A DNA stretch of 64,000 bases, taken from contig CBFIBR010000001.1 in assembly GCA_965660935.1 (NCBI GenBank), positions 118,282 through 182,281 on the forward strand, in the 5' to 3' direction. The translations under genes and the position numbers were made by a program. How positions within the stretch are numbered: the first letter of the stretch is position 1; each line of letters opens with the position of its first letter. Below are positions 26,165 through 35,879 of this stretch, in pieces. The notes beneath the pieces were generated by a model. That model was not told where the DNA came from and did no database searches. It was given only the letters and a program-made list of their open reading frames with translations. Source of the DNA: UBA1172 sp002457135 (GTDB lineage: Bacteria; Pseudomonadota; Alphaproteobacteria; Puniceispirillales; UBA1172).

Positions 26165-26842
26165 TTACTCTGCCGCGATTCTGAGGCTGGCTGCGGTTGC
26201 AACCGGTGTGATCGCCAGCAGCACCAGTGTGGCCGCTGAGAGGAGGGCAAGATGCGGGAACGCAGGATCGCCTGACAGTACCGCCAGCGGGGCGGCTGTC
26301 CCGAAAATCAGGACAGGCATGGCCAGCGGCAGGATCAGCACCGCGATCAGGATTGAGGCCCGCCTCGCGCCAATGGCAATCGCGGCTGCCATCGACCCCA
26401 GCAGCATCAGGGCAACACTGCCAATGGCAATGGATGCTGTCAGCACCGGCATGATACTGGCGGGCAGGCCCAGCACCAGCGCAAGCAGCGGGGTCATCAC
26501 CACCAGCGGAAGCCCGATCACGATCCACCCGGCTGTAACCTTGGCCAGCACTATCATGGGCAGGGGCAGGGGAGTGAGGATCAGATCATCGAGCGAGCCA
26601 TCAGCGGCATCACGGCTGTAGAGCCGTTCCATCTGCGGCAGGACAGCGATCAGCGCGGCAACCCAGATCATGGCCGGGCCGATGAGCCTCAGCGTATCCG
26701 GCCCCGGGCCGATGGCCAGCGGCAACAGCGCGATGATAACAGCGAAATATCCGGCCCCCGCCAGCGTGTCACCAAACCCGCGCCGGGCAACCAGCAGATC
26801 ACGTCGGATAATCGCCAGCATGACAGCAAGAGCATCAGTCAT
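26165..26842 (-). CDS. ccmB: Heme exporter membrane protein CcmB
   Basis: 225-residue six-helix membrane subunit of the CcmABC(D) system that presents heme to CcmE for cytochrome c maturation. Recognised by RRDLLVARR, LPQMERLYSRDAADGSLDDLILTPLP (split motif) and GARRASILIAVLILPLAMPVLIFG. ATG 26842 overlaps the ccmA end by 8 bases; a frame extension to 26890 lacks family character. No ccmC follows: the next gene is convergent RACo, so the rest of the system must be elsewhere. Confidence 0.93.
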   Translation of the reverse strand: MTDALAVMLAIIRRDLLVARRGFGDTLAGAGYFAVIIALLPLAIGPGPDTLRLIGPAMIWVAALIAVLPQMERLYSRDAADGSLDDLILTPLPLPMIVLAKVTAGWIVIGLPLVVMTPLLALVLGLPASIMPVLTASIAIGSVALMLLGSMAAAIAIGARRASILIAVLILPLAMPVLIFGTAAPLAVLSGDPAFPHLALLSAATLVLLAITPVATAASLRIAAE

Positions 26843-27581
26843 GGTCGCTGTCCTGATCGCCCTTGCCCCGATTACTGCAACCCTGGTCAAGGTCGGTAAT
26901 CATCATTGAGCGCGCACTGGCAACAGGCAGGTCATGATGGCTGGTCATCAGCACAGCACCCCCTGCCGTGAGGTGATCCTCAACCAGGCGGGTGAAATGG
27001 CCGGTTGCGGTGTTGTCCATGGCGGTGGCGGGTTCATCCAGCAGCCAGAGCGGGGTTTCATCGGTCCGGCCAAGGCTGATCATGATGCCCAGCCGTGCCA
27101 TCGCGGCCCGTCTTTTCTGCCCGGCAGAAAGGGTGCGGATCAGGCGGCCTGAGATACCCCCCATCCCAAGCCGGTTTAGGCCCTCATCCATGTTATCCTG
27201 ACTGATGGCAAACCCGCGTGAGCTGGCCCATAAATTAAGTGCTTCCCTCACCGTCAGCTCGGCGGCAAGCCCGTCACGGTGACCGATGTAAAGCAGCCTC
27301 CTGCTGGCGTGAACACGGTCATCGTTCAGGTTTACCCCGCCGATTTTCACCGTCCCGGTGATCAGGGGTGCCAGCCCGGCCAGCCCCCTCAACAGCGTTG
27401 TCTTGCCGGTGCCGTTATCGCCCTTGAGGATGATGCAATCGCCTGCCCCCATGGTGAGGGAGACCCCGCTCAACACCAGCCGGTCATCATACCCCATGGC
27501 AATGCCCGTCGCCTCCAGAAGCGGGGCTTGCGTTGAGGGGCGACCCTCTTTTTCATCGGTTGCTGAAGCGGATGCCGTCAT
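26835..27581 (-). CDS. ccmA: Heme exporter ATP-binding protein CcmA
   Basis: ABC ATPase of the cytochrome c maturation machinery. 248 residues, with about 20 extra N-terminal residues before the core: Walker A GDNGTGKTT, signature LSAGQKRRAAMARL, Walker B LWLLDEP and switch His in SHHD. The C-terminal tail is polar (SNRGKGDQDSDHD). Overlaps ccmB by 8 bases and is divergent from acnA, a common alphaproteobacterial arrangement. Confidence 0.94.
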   Translation of the reverse strand: MTASASATDEKEGRPSTQAPLLEATGIAMGYDDRLVLSGVSLTMGAGDCIILKGDNGTGKTTLLRGLAGLAPLITGTVKIGGVNLNDDRVHASRRLLYIGHRDGLAAELTVREALNLWASSRGFAISQDNMDEGLNRLGMGGISGRLIRTLSAGQKRRAAMARLGIMISLGRTDETPLWLLDEPATAMDNTATGHFTRLVEDHLTAGGAVLMTSHHDLPVASARSMMITDLDQGCSNRGKGDQDSDHD

Positions 27582-27636
27582 AAATCCTTAGTATATCGCT
27601 TTGTGGCGCAAGGCCAGCCCCGGCTTTGGTCAAGTA

Positions 27637-27665
27637 TTGAAAAAATCAGCCATAACGGGTATATT
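27637..27665 (+). promoter_or_regulatory. Candidate sigma-70 promoter for acnA
   Basis: TTGAAA (27637-27642) and TATATT (27660-27665) separated by exactly 17 bases, giving a leader of about 105 bases to the acnA ATG. Both hexamers are close to consensus and lie in the ccmA-acnA divergent gap. Confidence 0.6.
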
Positions 27666-27778
27666 AATGGTGTTCCAAGACTTGCCATGGGGCGCACCCC
27701 TGCGAGCCGCTGGATTTCCCAAAATCCGTATTCTCGATTGAGGATGCCTGATACTTCAATTAGCCGGGGAGAGACACG

Positions 27779-30451
27779 ATGGCTCAAAAAATGAACGAAA
27801 CATGCCGCCGCACGCTGACCGTTGATGGCAAGGAGTATGATTACTTCTCGCTGGCCGCGCTGGCCGAGCAATACCCGGGGCTGAAAAAACTGCCCTATTC
27901 ACTCAAGGTTCTGCTCGAAAACCTGCTGCGCAACCAGGACAATGCGTCCGTCACCGAAGATGATATCACCCGCCTGGCCAAACGTGCTGAAACCGGCGGT
28001 GAGCATGAGATTGCCTATCGCCCGGCCCGGGTGCTGATGCAGGATTTCACTGGCGTTCCCGCGGTGGTTGATCTGGCGGCGATGCGTGATGCCATGCTTA
28101 AACTTGGCGGTGACCCGAACCGCATCAACCCGCTGTCACCCGTTGATCTGGTCATCGACCATTCGGTGATGGTTGACCATTTTGCGGGTGCTGACAGTTT
28201 TGCCCGAAACGTTGAACTGGAAATGTCGCGCAACCGTGAACGCTATGCCTTCCTGTCCTGGGGCAGCAAGGCGTTTGAAAATTTCCGCGTTGTGCCGCCG
28301 GGTACCGGTATCTGCCACCAGGTCAATGTTGAATACCTTGCCCAGACAATCTGGACGGGTGAGGTCAATGGCCGCACCGTTGCCTATCCTGATACCTGCG
28401 TCGGGACCGACAGTCACACCACCATGGTGGGCGGCATGGCCGTTCTGGGTTGGGGTGTTGGCGGGATTGAGGCTGAGGCCGCCATGCTCGGCCAGCCTAT
28501 TTCCATGCTGGTGCCGGACGTTATCGGCTTTGAGCTGAAGGGCAAACTGCCCGAAGGCGCAACCGCAACCGATCTGGTCCTGCGCGTTACCGAAATGCTG
28601 AGGGCGCGTGGTGTCGTTGGCAAGTTTGTTGAGTTTTTCGGCCCCGGGCTGGATGAACTCTCCCTCGCTGACCGGGCCACGATTGCCAATATGGCCCCTG
28701 AATACGGCGCTACTTGCGGGTTCTTCCCGATCGACAATGAGACGATCAATTACCTCAAGCTGACGGCGCGTGCGCCTGAACGTGTTGCCCTGGTTGAAGC
28801 CTATGCGAAAGAGCAGGGCATGTGGCGTGACACATCATCGGAAACACCGGTGTTCACCGATACGCTGAGCCTTGAGCTTGGCACGATTGTTCCGGCACTC
28901 GCCGGGCCAAAGCGCCCGCAGGATCGCGTGCCTCTGACCGAAACGGCATCGAGCTTTGAGAAACTGCTGGCTGACCTCGGCCGTGAGGCACCGAAATCGG
29001 CTGACGTGGCTGGCCGTGATGATCCGCTTACCGAAGGCGCGGTGACAATCGCGGCGATTACCTCCTGCACCAACACCTCCAACCCGTCGGTGCTGATTGC
29101 CGCCGGTCTGGTGGCCAAAGCCGCCAATGAACGCGGCATGAAGGTCAAGCCATGGGTCAAGACCTCGCTTGCCCCGGGCAGCCAGGTGGTGACCGATTAC
29201 CTGACCCGTGCCGGCTTGCAGGGTGAACTTGATACCCTTGGCTTCAACCTCGTTGGTTATGGCTGCACCACCTGTATCGGCAATTCCGGGCCACTGCCGC
29301 AGGAATTGTCTGACGCTATTCATGAGCATGATCTGGTGGTCACTTCGGTGCTGTCGGGGAACCGCAATTTCGAGGGCCGTGTCAGCCCTGATGTTCGCGC
29401 CAACTACCTGGCCAGCCCGCCGCTGGTGGTGGCCTATGCGCTGGCGGGCTCAATGCTGGTTGACCTGACCACCGAACCGGTGGGCGAAGATGCCGATGGC
29501 AACCCTGTCATGCTCAGCGAAATCTGGCCGAGCAACGCTGAAATCCGGGCTGTGATTGATAGCGTCCTGTCACCGGAGATGTTTGCCTCACGTTACGGCA
29601 ATGTCTTTGAAGGCACCAAGGAATGGCAGGAAATCAACGCCACCCCGACCGAAACCTACGACTGGGATGATGGCTCAACCTATGTTCGCAACCCGCCCTA
29701 TTTCCATGGCATGACCATGGAGGTTGATGACAGTCGCATGGCTGATATCACCGGGGCGCGGATGCTGGCCAAGCTGGGGGATTCGATCACCACCGATCAT
29801 ATTTCCCCCGCGGGCAGCATCAACCGTGATGGTCCGGCGGCGGAATACCTGATCAGCCATCAGGTTCGTCCGGTGGATTTCAACTCCTACGGGGCGCGGC
29901 GCGGCAATCATGAAGTCATGATGCGCGGCACGTTCGGCAATATCCGGCTGGCCAATGAACTGGTCGCCGGGGTCAATGGCGGGATCACTCGCCTGATGCC
30001 CGATGGTGAGCAGATGTCGATCTTTGAGGCGGCCTCCCGCTATCAGCAAGACGGCACCCCGCTGATCGTCATTGGCGGCAAGGAATACGGCACCGGCTCG
30101 TCGCGTGACTGGGCGGCCAAAGGCACGGCACTGCTCGGCATCAAGGCCGTGATTGCTGAGAGTTTTGAGCGTATCCACCGGTCCAACCTGATCGGCATGG
30201 GTGTGCTTCCGCTCCAGTTCGCTGAAGGTGTCAGCCGCGAAAGCCTGGGGCTTGATGGAACCGAGATGTTCGATATCACCGGCATCAGCGGCGGCATCAC
30301 GCCCGCCATGCAGATGACCCTCACCATCACGCGTGCTGATGGTTCGGTTGCATCAGAAAGCCTGCTCTGCCGCATCGACACGGCGGGTGAGGCTGAATAT
30401 TTCCGCCATGGCGGTATCCTGCCCTATGTGCTGCGGAGTCTTGCCGCCTGA
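27779..30451 (+). CDS. acnA: Aconitate hydratase A
   Basis: TCA-cycle [4Fe-4S] enzyme isomerising citrate and isocitrate. 890 residues; cluster cysteines in SCTNTSNP (first) and GYGCTTCIGNSG (two). C-terminal swivel domain with YGTGSSRDWAAKGT (substrate-binding Ser/Arg) and LIGMGVLPLQF. Ribosome site GGGGAGAGA precedes ATG 27779. A strong terminator follows at 30483. Confidence 0.98.
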   Translation: MAQKMNETCRRTLTVDGKEYDYFSLAALAEQYPGLKKLPYSLKVLLENLLRNQDNASVTEDDITRLAKRAETGGEHEIAYRPARVLMQDFTGVPAVVDLAAMRDAMLKLGGDPNRINPLSPVDLVIDHSVMVDHFAGADSFARNVELEMSRNRERYAFLSWGSKAFENFRVVPPGTGICHQVNVEYLAQTIWTGEVNGRTVAYPDTCVGTDSHTTMVGGMAVLGWGVGGIEAEAAMLGQPISMLVPDVIGFELKGKLPEGATATDLVLRVTEMLRARGVVGKFVEFFGPGLDELSLADRATIANMAPEYGATCGFFPIDNETINYLKLTARAPERVALVEAYAKEQGMWRDTSSETPVFTDTLSLELGTIVPALAGPKRPQDRVPLTETASSFEKLLADLGREAPKSADVAGRDDPLTEGAVTIAAITSCTNTSNPSVLIAAGLVAKAANERGMKVKPWVKTSLAPGSQVVTDYLTRAGLQGELDTLGFNLVGYGCTTCIGNSGPLPQELSDAIHEHDLVVTSVLSGNRNFEGRVSPDVRANYLASPPLVVAYALAGSMLVDLTTEPVGEDADGNPVMLSEIWPSNAEIRAVIDSVLSPEMFASRYGNVFEGTKEWQEINATPTETYDWDDGSTYVRNPPYFHGMTMEVDDSRMADITGARMLAKLGDSITTDHISPAGSINRDGPAAEYLISHQVRPVDFNSYGARRGNHEVMMRGTFGNIRLANELVAGVNGGITRLMPDGEQMSIFEAASRYQQDGTPLIVIGGKEYGTGSSRDWAAKGTALLGIKAVIAESFERIHRSNLIGMGVLPLQFAEGVSRESLGLDGTEMFDITGISGGITPAMQMTLTITRADGSVASESLLCRIDTAGEAEYFRHGGILPYVLRSLAA

Positions 30452-30482
30452 TCAGGCCCGCCCAAATCTGGGATAACAGATA

Positions 30483-30518
30483 ACCCCTGCCGGAATATTC
30501 CGGCGGGGGTATTTTTTT
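30483..30518 (+). terminator. Rho-independent terminator after acnA
   Basis: ACCCCTGCCGGAA pairs with CCGGCGGGGGT (30483-30510, one T-G pair) and is followed by ATTTTTTTT. The stem begins 31 bases after the acnA stop. Confidence 0.93.
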
Positions 30519-30605
30519 TCCTGTCGCTTTCCCCGCTGCCTCTTTCCCCGGTGACCACCATCATGCATAATCCGGGCAGCATTTTCTTTCCGGGTCATCC
30601 TCCCC

Positions 30606-33236
30606 ATGCCATCGTCATTGTATCCCATGCCCCGGGCTGTCCTCGGCCCCACCAACACCGGCAAGACCTGGTACGCGCTGGAACGCATGCTTGGCCATGC
30701 CAGCGGCATGTTCGGCTTCCCGCTGAGGCTCCTGGCCCGGGAAAACTATGAACGCGCGGTGGCCCGCCTTGGCCCGTCCCGGGTGGCGCTGATCACCGGC
30801 GAAGAGAAGATCATCCCCCCGCAAGCGTCGTATTTCCTCTGCACGGTGGAGGCGATGCCGCTTGACCGTTCGGTGGATTTCCTCGCCGTGGATGAGGTTC
30901 AGCTCGCTGCTGATCCTGAACGTGGCCATGTCTTCACCGACAGGGTGCTGAACGCACGGGGCAGGCAGGAAACACTGTTGCTGGGGGCTGAAACCGCACG
31001 CCGGGTGCTTGAGGCCATGCTCCCGGGGCTGAATGTCACCGTGCGGGAACGGCTGTCGCGGCTGTCCTGGGCTGGCCAGAAAAAGGTAACCCGCCTGCCG
31101 AGGCGGTCGGCGGTGGTGGCGTTTTCAGCAGCGGAAGTCTACCGGCTGGCTGAGCTGATCCGGTCCCAGCGTGGCGGAACCGCGATTGTCATGGGCGCGC
31201 TCAGCCCCCGCACCCGCAATGCCCAGGTTGAGCTGTTCCAGTCAGGTGATGTGGATTACATGGTGGCCACGGATGCCATCGGCATGGGGCTGAACATGGA
31301 TATTGAGCATGTGGCCCTCGCCGGTGATGTCAAGTTTGACGGCCGCCGCCCCCGCCGCCTGGCCCCTGCGGAACTCGGCCAGATTGCGGGGCGGGCCGGG
31401 CGTTATACCACCGATGGCACGTTCGGGATCACCGATACCTGCGAAATGCTCGAAGATGAAGTCGTCGACGCGATAGAGAATCACCGCTTCAAGTATCTCT
31501 CAGGGGTTGTCTGGCGCAATGCCGTGCTGGATTATTCTGATCCTGATGCCCTCATCCGCAGTCTTGAGGCACCGCCCCCGCTTTCGTTCATGTCGCGCAA
31601 GGCGGATGCTGATGATCACCGCGCCCTCTCCAGCCTGCTTGAACGTGATGATATCCGTGTCCGCGCTCATGGCGAGGCTGAGGTAAGATTGCTGCACGAA
31701 GTCTGCCAAATCCCTGATTATCAACGTGAATACAGTGACAGCCACACTGAATTGCTGGCCCGTATCTACACTCATCTGACCGATGGGGAACGCCTGCCAA
31801 AGGACTGGATTACAGGGTCGATGCAGCGTCTTGACCGGCCGCAGGGTGATATTGATACGCTGATGTCGCGCCTCTCCGGCATCCGGACATGGAGCTATAT
31901 TACCCAGCGCAGCCACTGGCTCGATGGGGCTGAGGACTTTCAGGGGCTTGCACGAAGCATCGAGGACAGGGTATCTGATAGTCTCAATCAGGTACTGACC
32001 GAACGCTTTGTGGACAGGCGGGCGGCAGTTCTGTCCCGCAGGTTGAAGGAAAACTCCGTTTTGATGTCGTCAATAAGGCCCGATGGCACCGTAACAGTCG
32101 AAGGCGAAGATGTTGGCCAGCTTGATGGTTTTGTCTTCACCCCGGCTATTGCCGAGAGCGATGAAAAAGGCCCGGTGCTTGCCGCCGCCCGAAAGGTTCT
32201 GCCTGATGAGATCAGCCAGCGCGTGCGTGCGCTGGTGGCCTCGGCCGATGCCGCGTTCAAGCCGGATGCATCAGGGCGCATTTTCTGGCGTGATGCCATG
32301 GTTGGCCAGCTGGTCAAGGGTGATGCACTGTATCAGCCGAGGGCAGAGGTCCGGTCATCATCCCTGCTGGAAGGCGAGCAGCTGAAGTCGGTACAGGACA
32401 GGCTCAACGCCTTTGCGCTGTCATGGCCCCGTGAAATCCTGGCCCGTGCGGTTGCGCTTGAGGGCGAAACCCTGACCGGGACAGCCCGCGGCATTGCCTA
32501 TCAGGTTTTTGAATCCCTCGGCACCCTGCCAAGCCGTAACGTCAATGAGATGGTCAAGCAGCTCGATGACGATGGCCGCCGCCAGCTGGCCCAGCATGGT
32601 ATCCGCCTCGGCGTTGACATGATCTACATGCCTGACCTGCTGAAACCGGCGCAGATCGATGCCAAGGCACTGCTCTACAGTCTTTCCACCGATGAACGCC
32701 CTGAATGCGGCCCGCCTCCACCGGGGCGGGTGGCGATTGATCATGTTGATGGTGTCAGCGATGGCTACTGGCTTGCCACCGGGTATCGCCGTCTTGGCGG
32801 CAGGGTCATGCGTGTTGATATGGCGGAACGCCTGTCGGCCACGGTTCGCGCTGCTGCCCGTGAAGGTGAGTTCCGCATCAATGAGGAAATGCTGTCACTG
32901 GCCGGGGCCACCCGTGAGCAGATGGAAGAGATGATCGTTGACCTCGGCTACCGCAAATCGGGTGAAGAGCCAGCCGAGGACCCGGAAAAGCCGACCATCA
33001 GCCTCTTTACACGCCCGCAACGCCCGAAAAAGCAGCGTGACACGGGCGGCGGTGACCGCCCCAAGGGTCAGGGCAAGCCCAAAGGCAAACCACGCCAGCG
33101 CCACGCAGGGCGGCCCGGTGAGGCCGGGGCCAGATCAGGGGACAGGCCCGGTTCCAGAAAACCCGCGCCAAAATCAACGCCGATTGATCCCAATTCCCCG
33201 TTTGCGGTGCTGGCCAAGCTCAAGGAAAAATCCTGA
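30606..33236 (+). CDS. SUV3-like ATP-dependent RNA helicase
   Basis: 876-residue superfamily 2 helicase resembling mitochondrial Suv3. Motif I GPTNTGKT (residues 14-21), motif II as VDEVQLAADP, motif VI QIAGRAGRY, and the Suv3-like segment DVKFDGRRPRRL. The C-terminal 90 residues are a Lys/Arg/Gly/Pro-rich tail (KGQGKPKGKPRQRHAGRPG) suited to RNA binding. It heads a run with an S4 RNA-binding protein, ferredoxin and carD, seen in many alphaproteobacteria. Role in RNA decay is inference. Confidence 0.88.
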   Translation: MPSSLYPMPRAVLGPTNTGKTWYALERMLGHASGMFGFPLRLLARENYERAVARLGPSRVALITGEEKIIPPQASYFLCTVEAMPLDRSVDFLAVDEVQLAADPERGHVFTDRVLNARGRQETLLLGAETARRVLEAMLPGLNVTVRERLSRLSWAGQKKVTRLPRRSAVVAFSAAEVYRLAELIRSQRGGTAIVMGALSPRTRNAQVELFQSGDVDYMVATDAIGMGLNMDIEHVALAGDVKFDGRRPRRLAPAELGQIAGRAGRYTTDGTFGITDTCEMLEDEVVDAIENHRFKYLSGVVWRNAVLDYSDPDALIRSLEAPPPLSFMSRKADADDHRALSSLLERDDIRVRAHGEAEVRLLHEVCQIPDYQREYSDSHTELLARIYTHLTDGERLPKDWITGSMQRLDRPQGDIDTLMSRLSGIRTWSYITQRSHWLDGAEDFQGLARSIEDRVSDSLNQVLTERFVDRRAAVLSRRLKENSVLMSSIRPDGTVTVEGEDVGQLDGFVFTPAIAESDEKGPVLAAARKVLPDEISQRVRALVASADAAFKPDASGRIFWRDAMVGQLVKGDALYQPRAEVRSSSLLEGEQLKSVQDRLNAFALSWPREILARAVALEGETLTGTARGIAYQVFESLGTLPSRNVNEMVKQLDDDGRRQLAQHGIRLGVDMIYMPDLLKPAQIDAKALLYSLSTDERPECGPPPPGRVAIDHVDGVSDGYWLATGYRRLGGRVMRVDMAERLSATVRAAAREGEFRINEEMLSLAGATREQMEEMIVDLGYRKSGEEPAEDPEKPTISLFTRPQRPKKQRDTGGGDRPKGQGKPKGKPRQRHAGRPGEAGARSGDRPGSRKPAPKSTPIDPNSPFAVLAKLKEKS

Positions 33237-33301
33237 TCCAGCATGCCTGATCGCCTGATGCCAGCCGCCCCGATACAAATCTGCTCAAAGACGGCCTTCT
33301 G

Positions 33302-33685
33302 ATGACCGAAACCGAGACCATGCGGATTGACAAATGGCTCTGGGCAGCGCGTTTCTTCAAGACCCGGGGTGAGGCCCAGCGCGTCGTCAGCGCGGGCCAT
33401 CTGCGCATGGACGGGGACACGATGACAAAGCCGCATCGTCAGGTTCGCCCGGGTCAGGTGCTGACCTTCGCCAAGGGCAATGATGTCCGCGTCATCAAGG
33501 TTGTTGCCATGGCCAGTCGCCGGGGCCCCGCCAGTGAGGCGCAACTGCTCTATGAAGACCTGGCCCCGCCCCAGCCACGGGCAAAGCGGGATGGCGCCGC
33601 GCCAAAGCCGTTCGAACGCAGGGATGCCGGTTCAGGCCGCCCCACCAAGCGTGAACGCCGCCAGATCGACCAGCTCAAAAACTAG
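33302..33685 (+). CDS. S4-domain RNA-binding protein, Hsp15-like
   Basis: 127 residues: N-terminal S4 fold (RIDKWLWAARFFKTRGEAQRVV, then AGHLRMDG and VRPGQVLTF) and a basic C-terminal tail. Hsp15 rescues 50S subunits carrying peptidyl-tRNA after heat shock. It starts 65 bases after the helicase. Its neighbours include an rpoH gene 1.3 kb downstream. Confidence 0.87.
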   Translation: MTETETMRIDKWLWAARFFKTRGEAQRVVSAGHLRMDGDTMTKPHRQVRPGQVLTFAKGNDVRVIKVVAMASRRGPASEAQLLYEDLAPPQPRAKRDGAAPKPFERRDAGSGRPTKRERRQIDQLKN

Positions 33686-33774
33686 GGTTTGTTATCGGCC
33701 AGAACGCATCTTGCACCTTGCAATGGCATCAGCTAAACCCAAATAAAAAAATCACATTGAAAGAGGCAATACCC

Positions 33775-34113
33775 GTGACCTATATCGTGAACGACAAATG
33801 CATTCGCTGCAAATACACCGACTGCGTGGAAGTCTGCCCGGTGGACTGTTTTTACGAAGGCGAAAACATGCTGGTGATCCACCCGGATGAATGCATTGAT
33901 TGCGGTGTGTGTGAGCCGGAATGCCCGCCTGAGGCTATTTTGCCTGATACCGAAGCCGGGGCCGAAGCCTGGCTGAAGCTGAACGCCGATATGTCAGAGA
34001 AATGGCCGAATATCTCGCGCCGCATTGATCATCCCGCCGATGCCGATGACTTTAACGGCATGGAAGGCAAGTTTGAGAAATACTTCTCGGACAAGCCCGG
34101 TGAGGGGTCCTGA
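33775..34113 (+). CDS. fdxA: Seven-iron ferredoxin, Azotobacter FdI type
   Basis: 112-residue [3Fe-4S][4Fe-4S] ferredoxin with cysteines C9, C12, C17, C21, C25, C40, C43, C46 and C50 at FdI spacing. Start is GTG 33775, which yields the family N-terminus TYIVNDKCIRC and has AAAGAGG 8 bases upstream; the frame runs open to 33718 but those residues are atypical. Placed between the S4 gene and carD as in other alphaproteobacteria. Confidence 0.93.
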   Translation: MTYIVNDKCIRCKYTDCVEVCPVDCFYEGENMLVIHPDECIDCGVCEPECPPEAILPDTEAGAEAWLKLNADMSEKWPNISRRIDHPADADDFNGMEGKFEKYFSDKPGEGS

Positions 34114-34181
34114 CCGTCCTTCAGGCGACCCGGCTATAGCCTCCAATTCTGATCCCCAAGGTACCAGGAATATTGCGTAAC

Positions 34182-34210
34182 TTGGAAAGTTCTCAATTTT
34201 GTGATAGTAT
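34182..34210 (+). promoter_or_regulatory. Candidate sigma-70 promoter for carD
   Basis: TTGGAA (34182-34187) and TAGTAT (34205-34210) with a 17-base spacer in the AT-rich 234-base gap after fdxA, leaving a leader of roughly 130 bases before carD. Confidence 0.5.
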
Positions 34211-34347
34211 TAACAAAATTAAAAATAGGCGAAGCGCCTGGATCACATTCTTTTATCGGACGATAAGCAGCATCAGCCTGACGGTGACGTCTGGCTATGT
34301 TTATTGTTTTGATATCACCGGAAAAGGGCCCGTAAAGGGGTTGGACA

Positions 34348-34857
34348 ATGGCTAAAAAAACATCGGTACAGGTGAGTTTCAATGAGGATGACTTCGTGGT
34401 CTATCCTACCCACGGCGTTGGCCGCATTCTCGGCACGGAAAAGAACGTCGTTGCCGGCACCAATATCGAAATGCTGATCGTTCGTTTTGAGCAGGACCGC
34501 ATGACACTGCGTGTGCCGCTTGAAAAGGCGCGCAGCCTTGGTCTCCGCACCCTGTCATCACGCAAGCAGATGGATGAGGCGATCACCACCCTCAAAGGCA
34601 AGGCACGGGTCAGCCGTGATATGTGGTCAAAGCGCGCCAAGGCCTATGATGACAAGATCCGTTCCGGTGATCCGGTTTCGATTGCCGAGGTTGTTCGCGA
34701 TCTCCGCAAGAAAAGCACCCAGACCGAACAGTCCTACAGCGAACGCCAGATGTATCAGGCCGCGCTGGAACGCCTGGCCCGGGAATTTGCCGCGATTGAG
34801 AAAATCGATCAGGATGCGGCGGCGGTAAAGCTTGAGAAACTGATGGAAGTCGCCTGA
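34348..34857 (+). CDS. carD: CarD-family transcription regulator
   Basis: 169 residues. N-terminal RNA-polymerase-interacting domain shared with TRCF (DDFVVYPTHGVGRILG, LRVPLEKARSLGLR), then a helical C-terminal DNA-binding part (RDMWSKRAKAYDDKI, SYSERQMYQAALERLA). CarD stabilises open complexes, especially at rRNA promoters. Precedes rpoH, an arrangement kept in many alphaproteobacteria. Confidence 0.93.
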   Translation: MAKKTSVQVSFNEDDFVVYPTHGVGRILGTEKNVVAGTNIEMLIVRFEQDRMTLRVPLEKARSLGLRTLSSRKQMDEAITTLKGKARVSRDMWSKRAKAYDDKIRSGDPVSIAEVVRDLRKKSTQTEQSYSERQMYQAALERLAREFAAIEKIDQDAAAVKLEKLMEVA

Positions 34858-34900
34858 CAGGCAATCATTAACCATTCTTAAGAATTATTTGCCAAAAAGG

Positions 34901-34928
34901 CTTGATCTCTTGTATGGTCATACCATTT
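34901..34928 (+). promoter_or_regulatory. Candidate heat-shock-type promoter of rpoH
   Basis: CTTGAT (34901-34906) and CCATTT (34923-34928), 16 bases apart, resemble the CTTG/CCATAT pattern of alphaproteobacterial RpoH promoters. An inverted repeat ATGGT-cat-ACCAT (34914-34926) overlaps the -10 element and may bind a regulator. Confidence 0.35.
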
Positions 34929-34991
34929 CTAAAATTGCCTTATAAGAATTCATAAATTTAGGCTTTGCTAATTTTAGGTAGGGGATGATTG

Positions 34992-35870
34992 ATGGACGAC
35001 AGGGACGAAACCCTGAGAGCAGACAACCGGTACATCCGGACAGTCATGCGCGAATCCCTGCTCGAACGGGATGATGAAACTCAGCTCGCTCGGGCCTGGC
35101 GTGATGATCACGATGAAAAGGCATTGCATCGGCTGGTCATAGCGTATTCCCGTCTCGTCATCAGCATCGCTTCCAAATTCCGACATTATGGACTGCCCCT
35201 CGGTGATTTGATCCAGGAAGGCAATATCGGGATCATGCAGGCCGCCAGCCGTTTTGACCCTGATCGTGAAGTCCGTTTTTCCACTTATTCCGTATGGTGG
35301 ATCAGGGCATCCATTCAGGATTTCGTGTTGCGCAACTGGTCGATTGTCCGTACCGGCACAACCTCTGCCCATAAATCACTCTTTTTCAAGCTGCGTCATC
35401 TCCGCGCCCGTATCGGTGAAGTTGATGGTGGGCCACTGACCGATCAGGGTCGCCAGCAAATCGCTGACAGCATCGGCGTGACCATGACCGATGTTGTTCA
35501 CATGGAACAGCGTTTATCCGGTTCTGACAGCTCGCTCAATGCCCCGATCGGTGATGGCAATGAGAATGTGCCGCAGGATTTCATCGCTGATGATCGCCCC
35601 AACCCTGAACAGTCCGTTGCCACCAGCCATGATGCTACCCGCCTGTCCGAGTGGCTTGCCGAGGCGATGGAAGAACTTTCCCCGCGTGAAAAGCTGATCA
35701 TCATGCGCCGCCGCCTCAACGAAGACGGGGCCACCCTTGATGAGCTTGGACGCGATTTTGGGGTCAGCAAGGAACGCGTGCGTCAGCTCGAAACCCGCGC
35801 CATGAAAAAAATTCGCGTTAACATTGAAAGCCGCGTCGATAGTCTTGACGATATCCTCTACCTCTCATAG
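34992..35870 (+). CDS. rpoH: RNA polymerase sigma-32 family factor
   Basis: 292 residues from ATG 34992. Region 2 blocks: LVISIASKFRHYGLPLGDLIQEGNIG and FSTYSVWWIRASIQDFVLRNW (both shown in part), the RpoH box HKSLFFKLRHLR, and region 4.2 TLDELGRDFGVSKERVRQLETRAMKKIR. Possibly the RpoH2-type factor for oxidative or singlet-oxygen stress, given its fdxA-carD neighbourhood, but RpoH1 cannot be excluded from sequence alone. Confidence 0.92.
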   Translation: MDDRDETLRADNRYIRTVMRESLLERDDETQLARAWRDDHDEKALHRLVIAYSRLVISIASKFRHYGLPLGDLIQEGNIGIMQAASRFDPDREVRFSTYSVWWIRASIQDFVLRNWSIVRTGTTSAHKSLFFKLRHLRARIGEVDGGPLTDQGRQQIADSIGVTMTDVVHMEQRLSGSDSSLNAPIGDGNENVPQDFIADDRPNPEQSVATSHDATRLSEWLAEAMEELSPREKLIIMRRRLNEDGATLDELGRDFGVSKERVRQLETRAMKKIRVNIESRVDSLDDILYLS

Positions 35871-35879
35871 GTAGGATAG

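Noticed and set aside
27582..27778. Iron-responsive or other operator before acnA
   Set aside because: Looked for palindromes resembling Fur, Irr or RirA sites; nothing beyond a plain sigma-70 promoter stood out.
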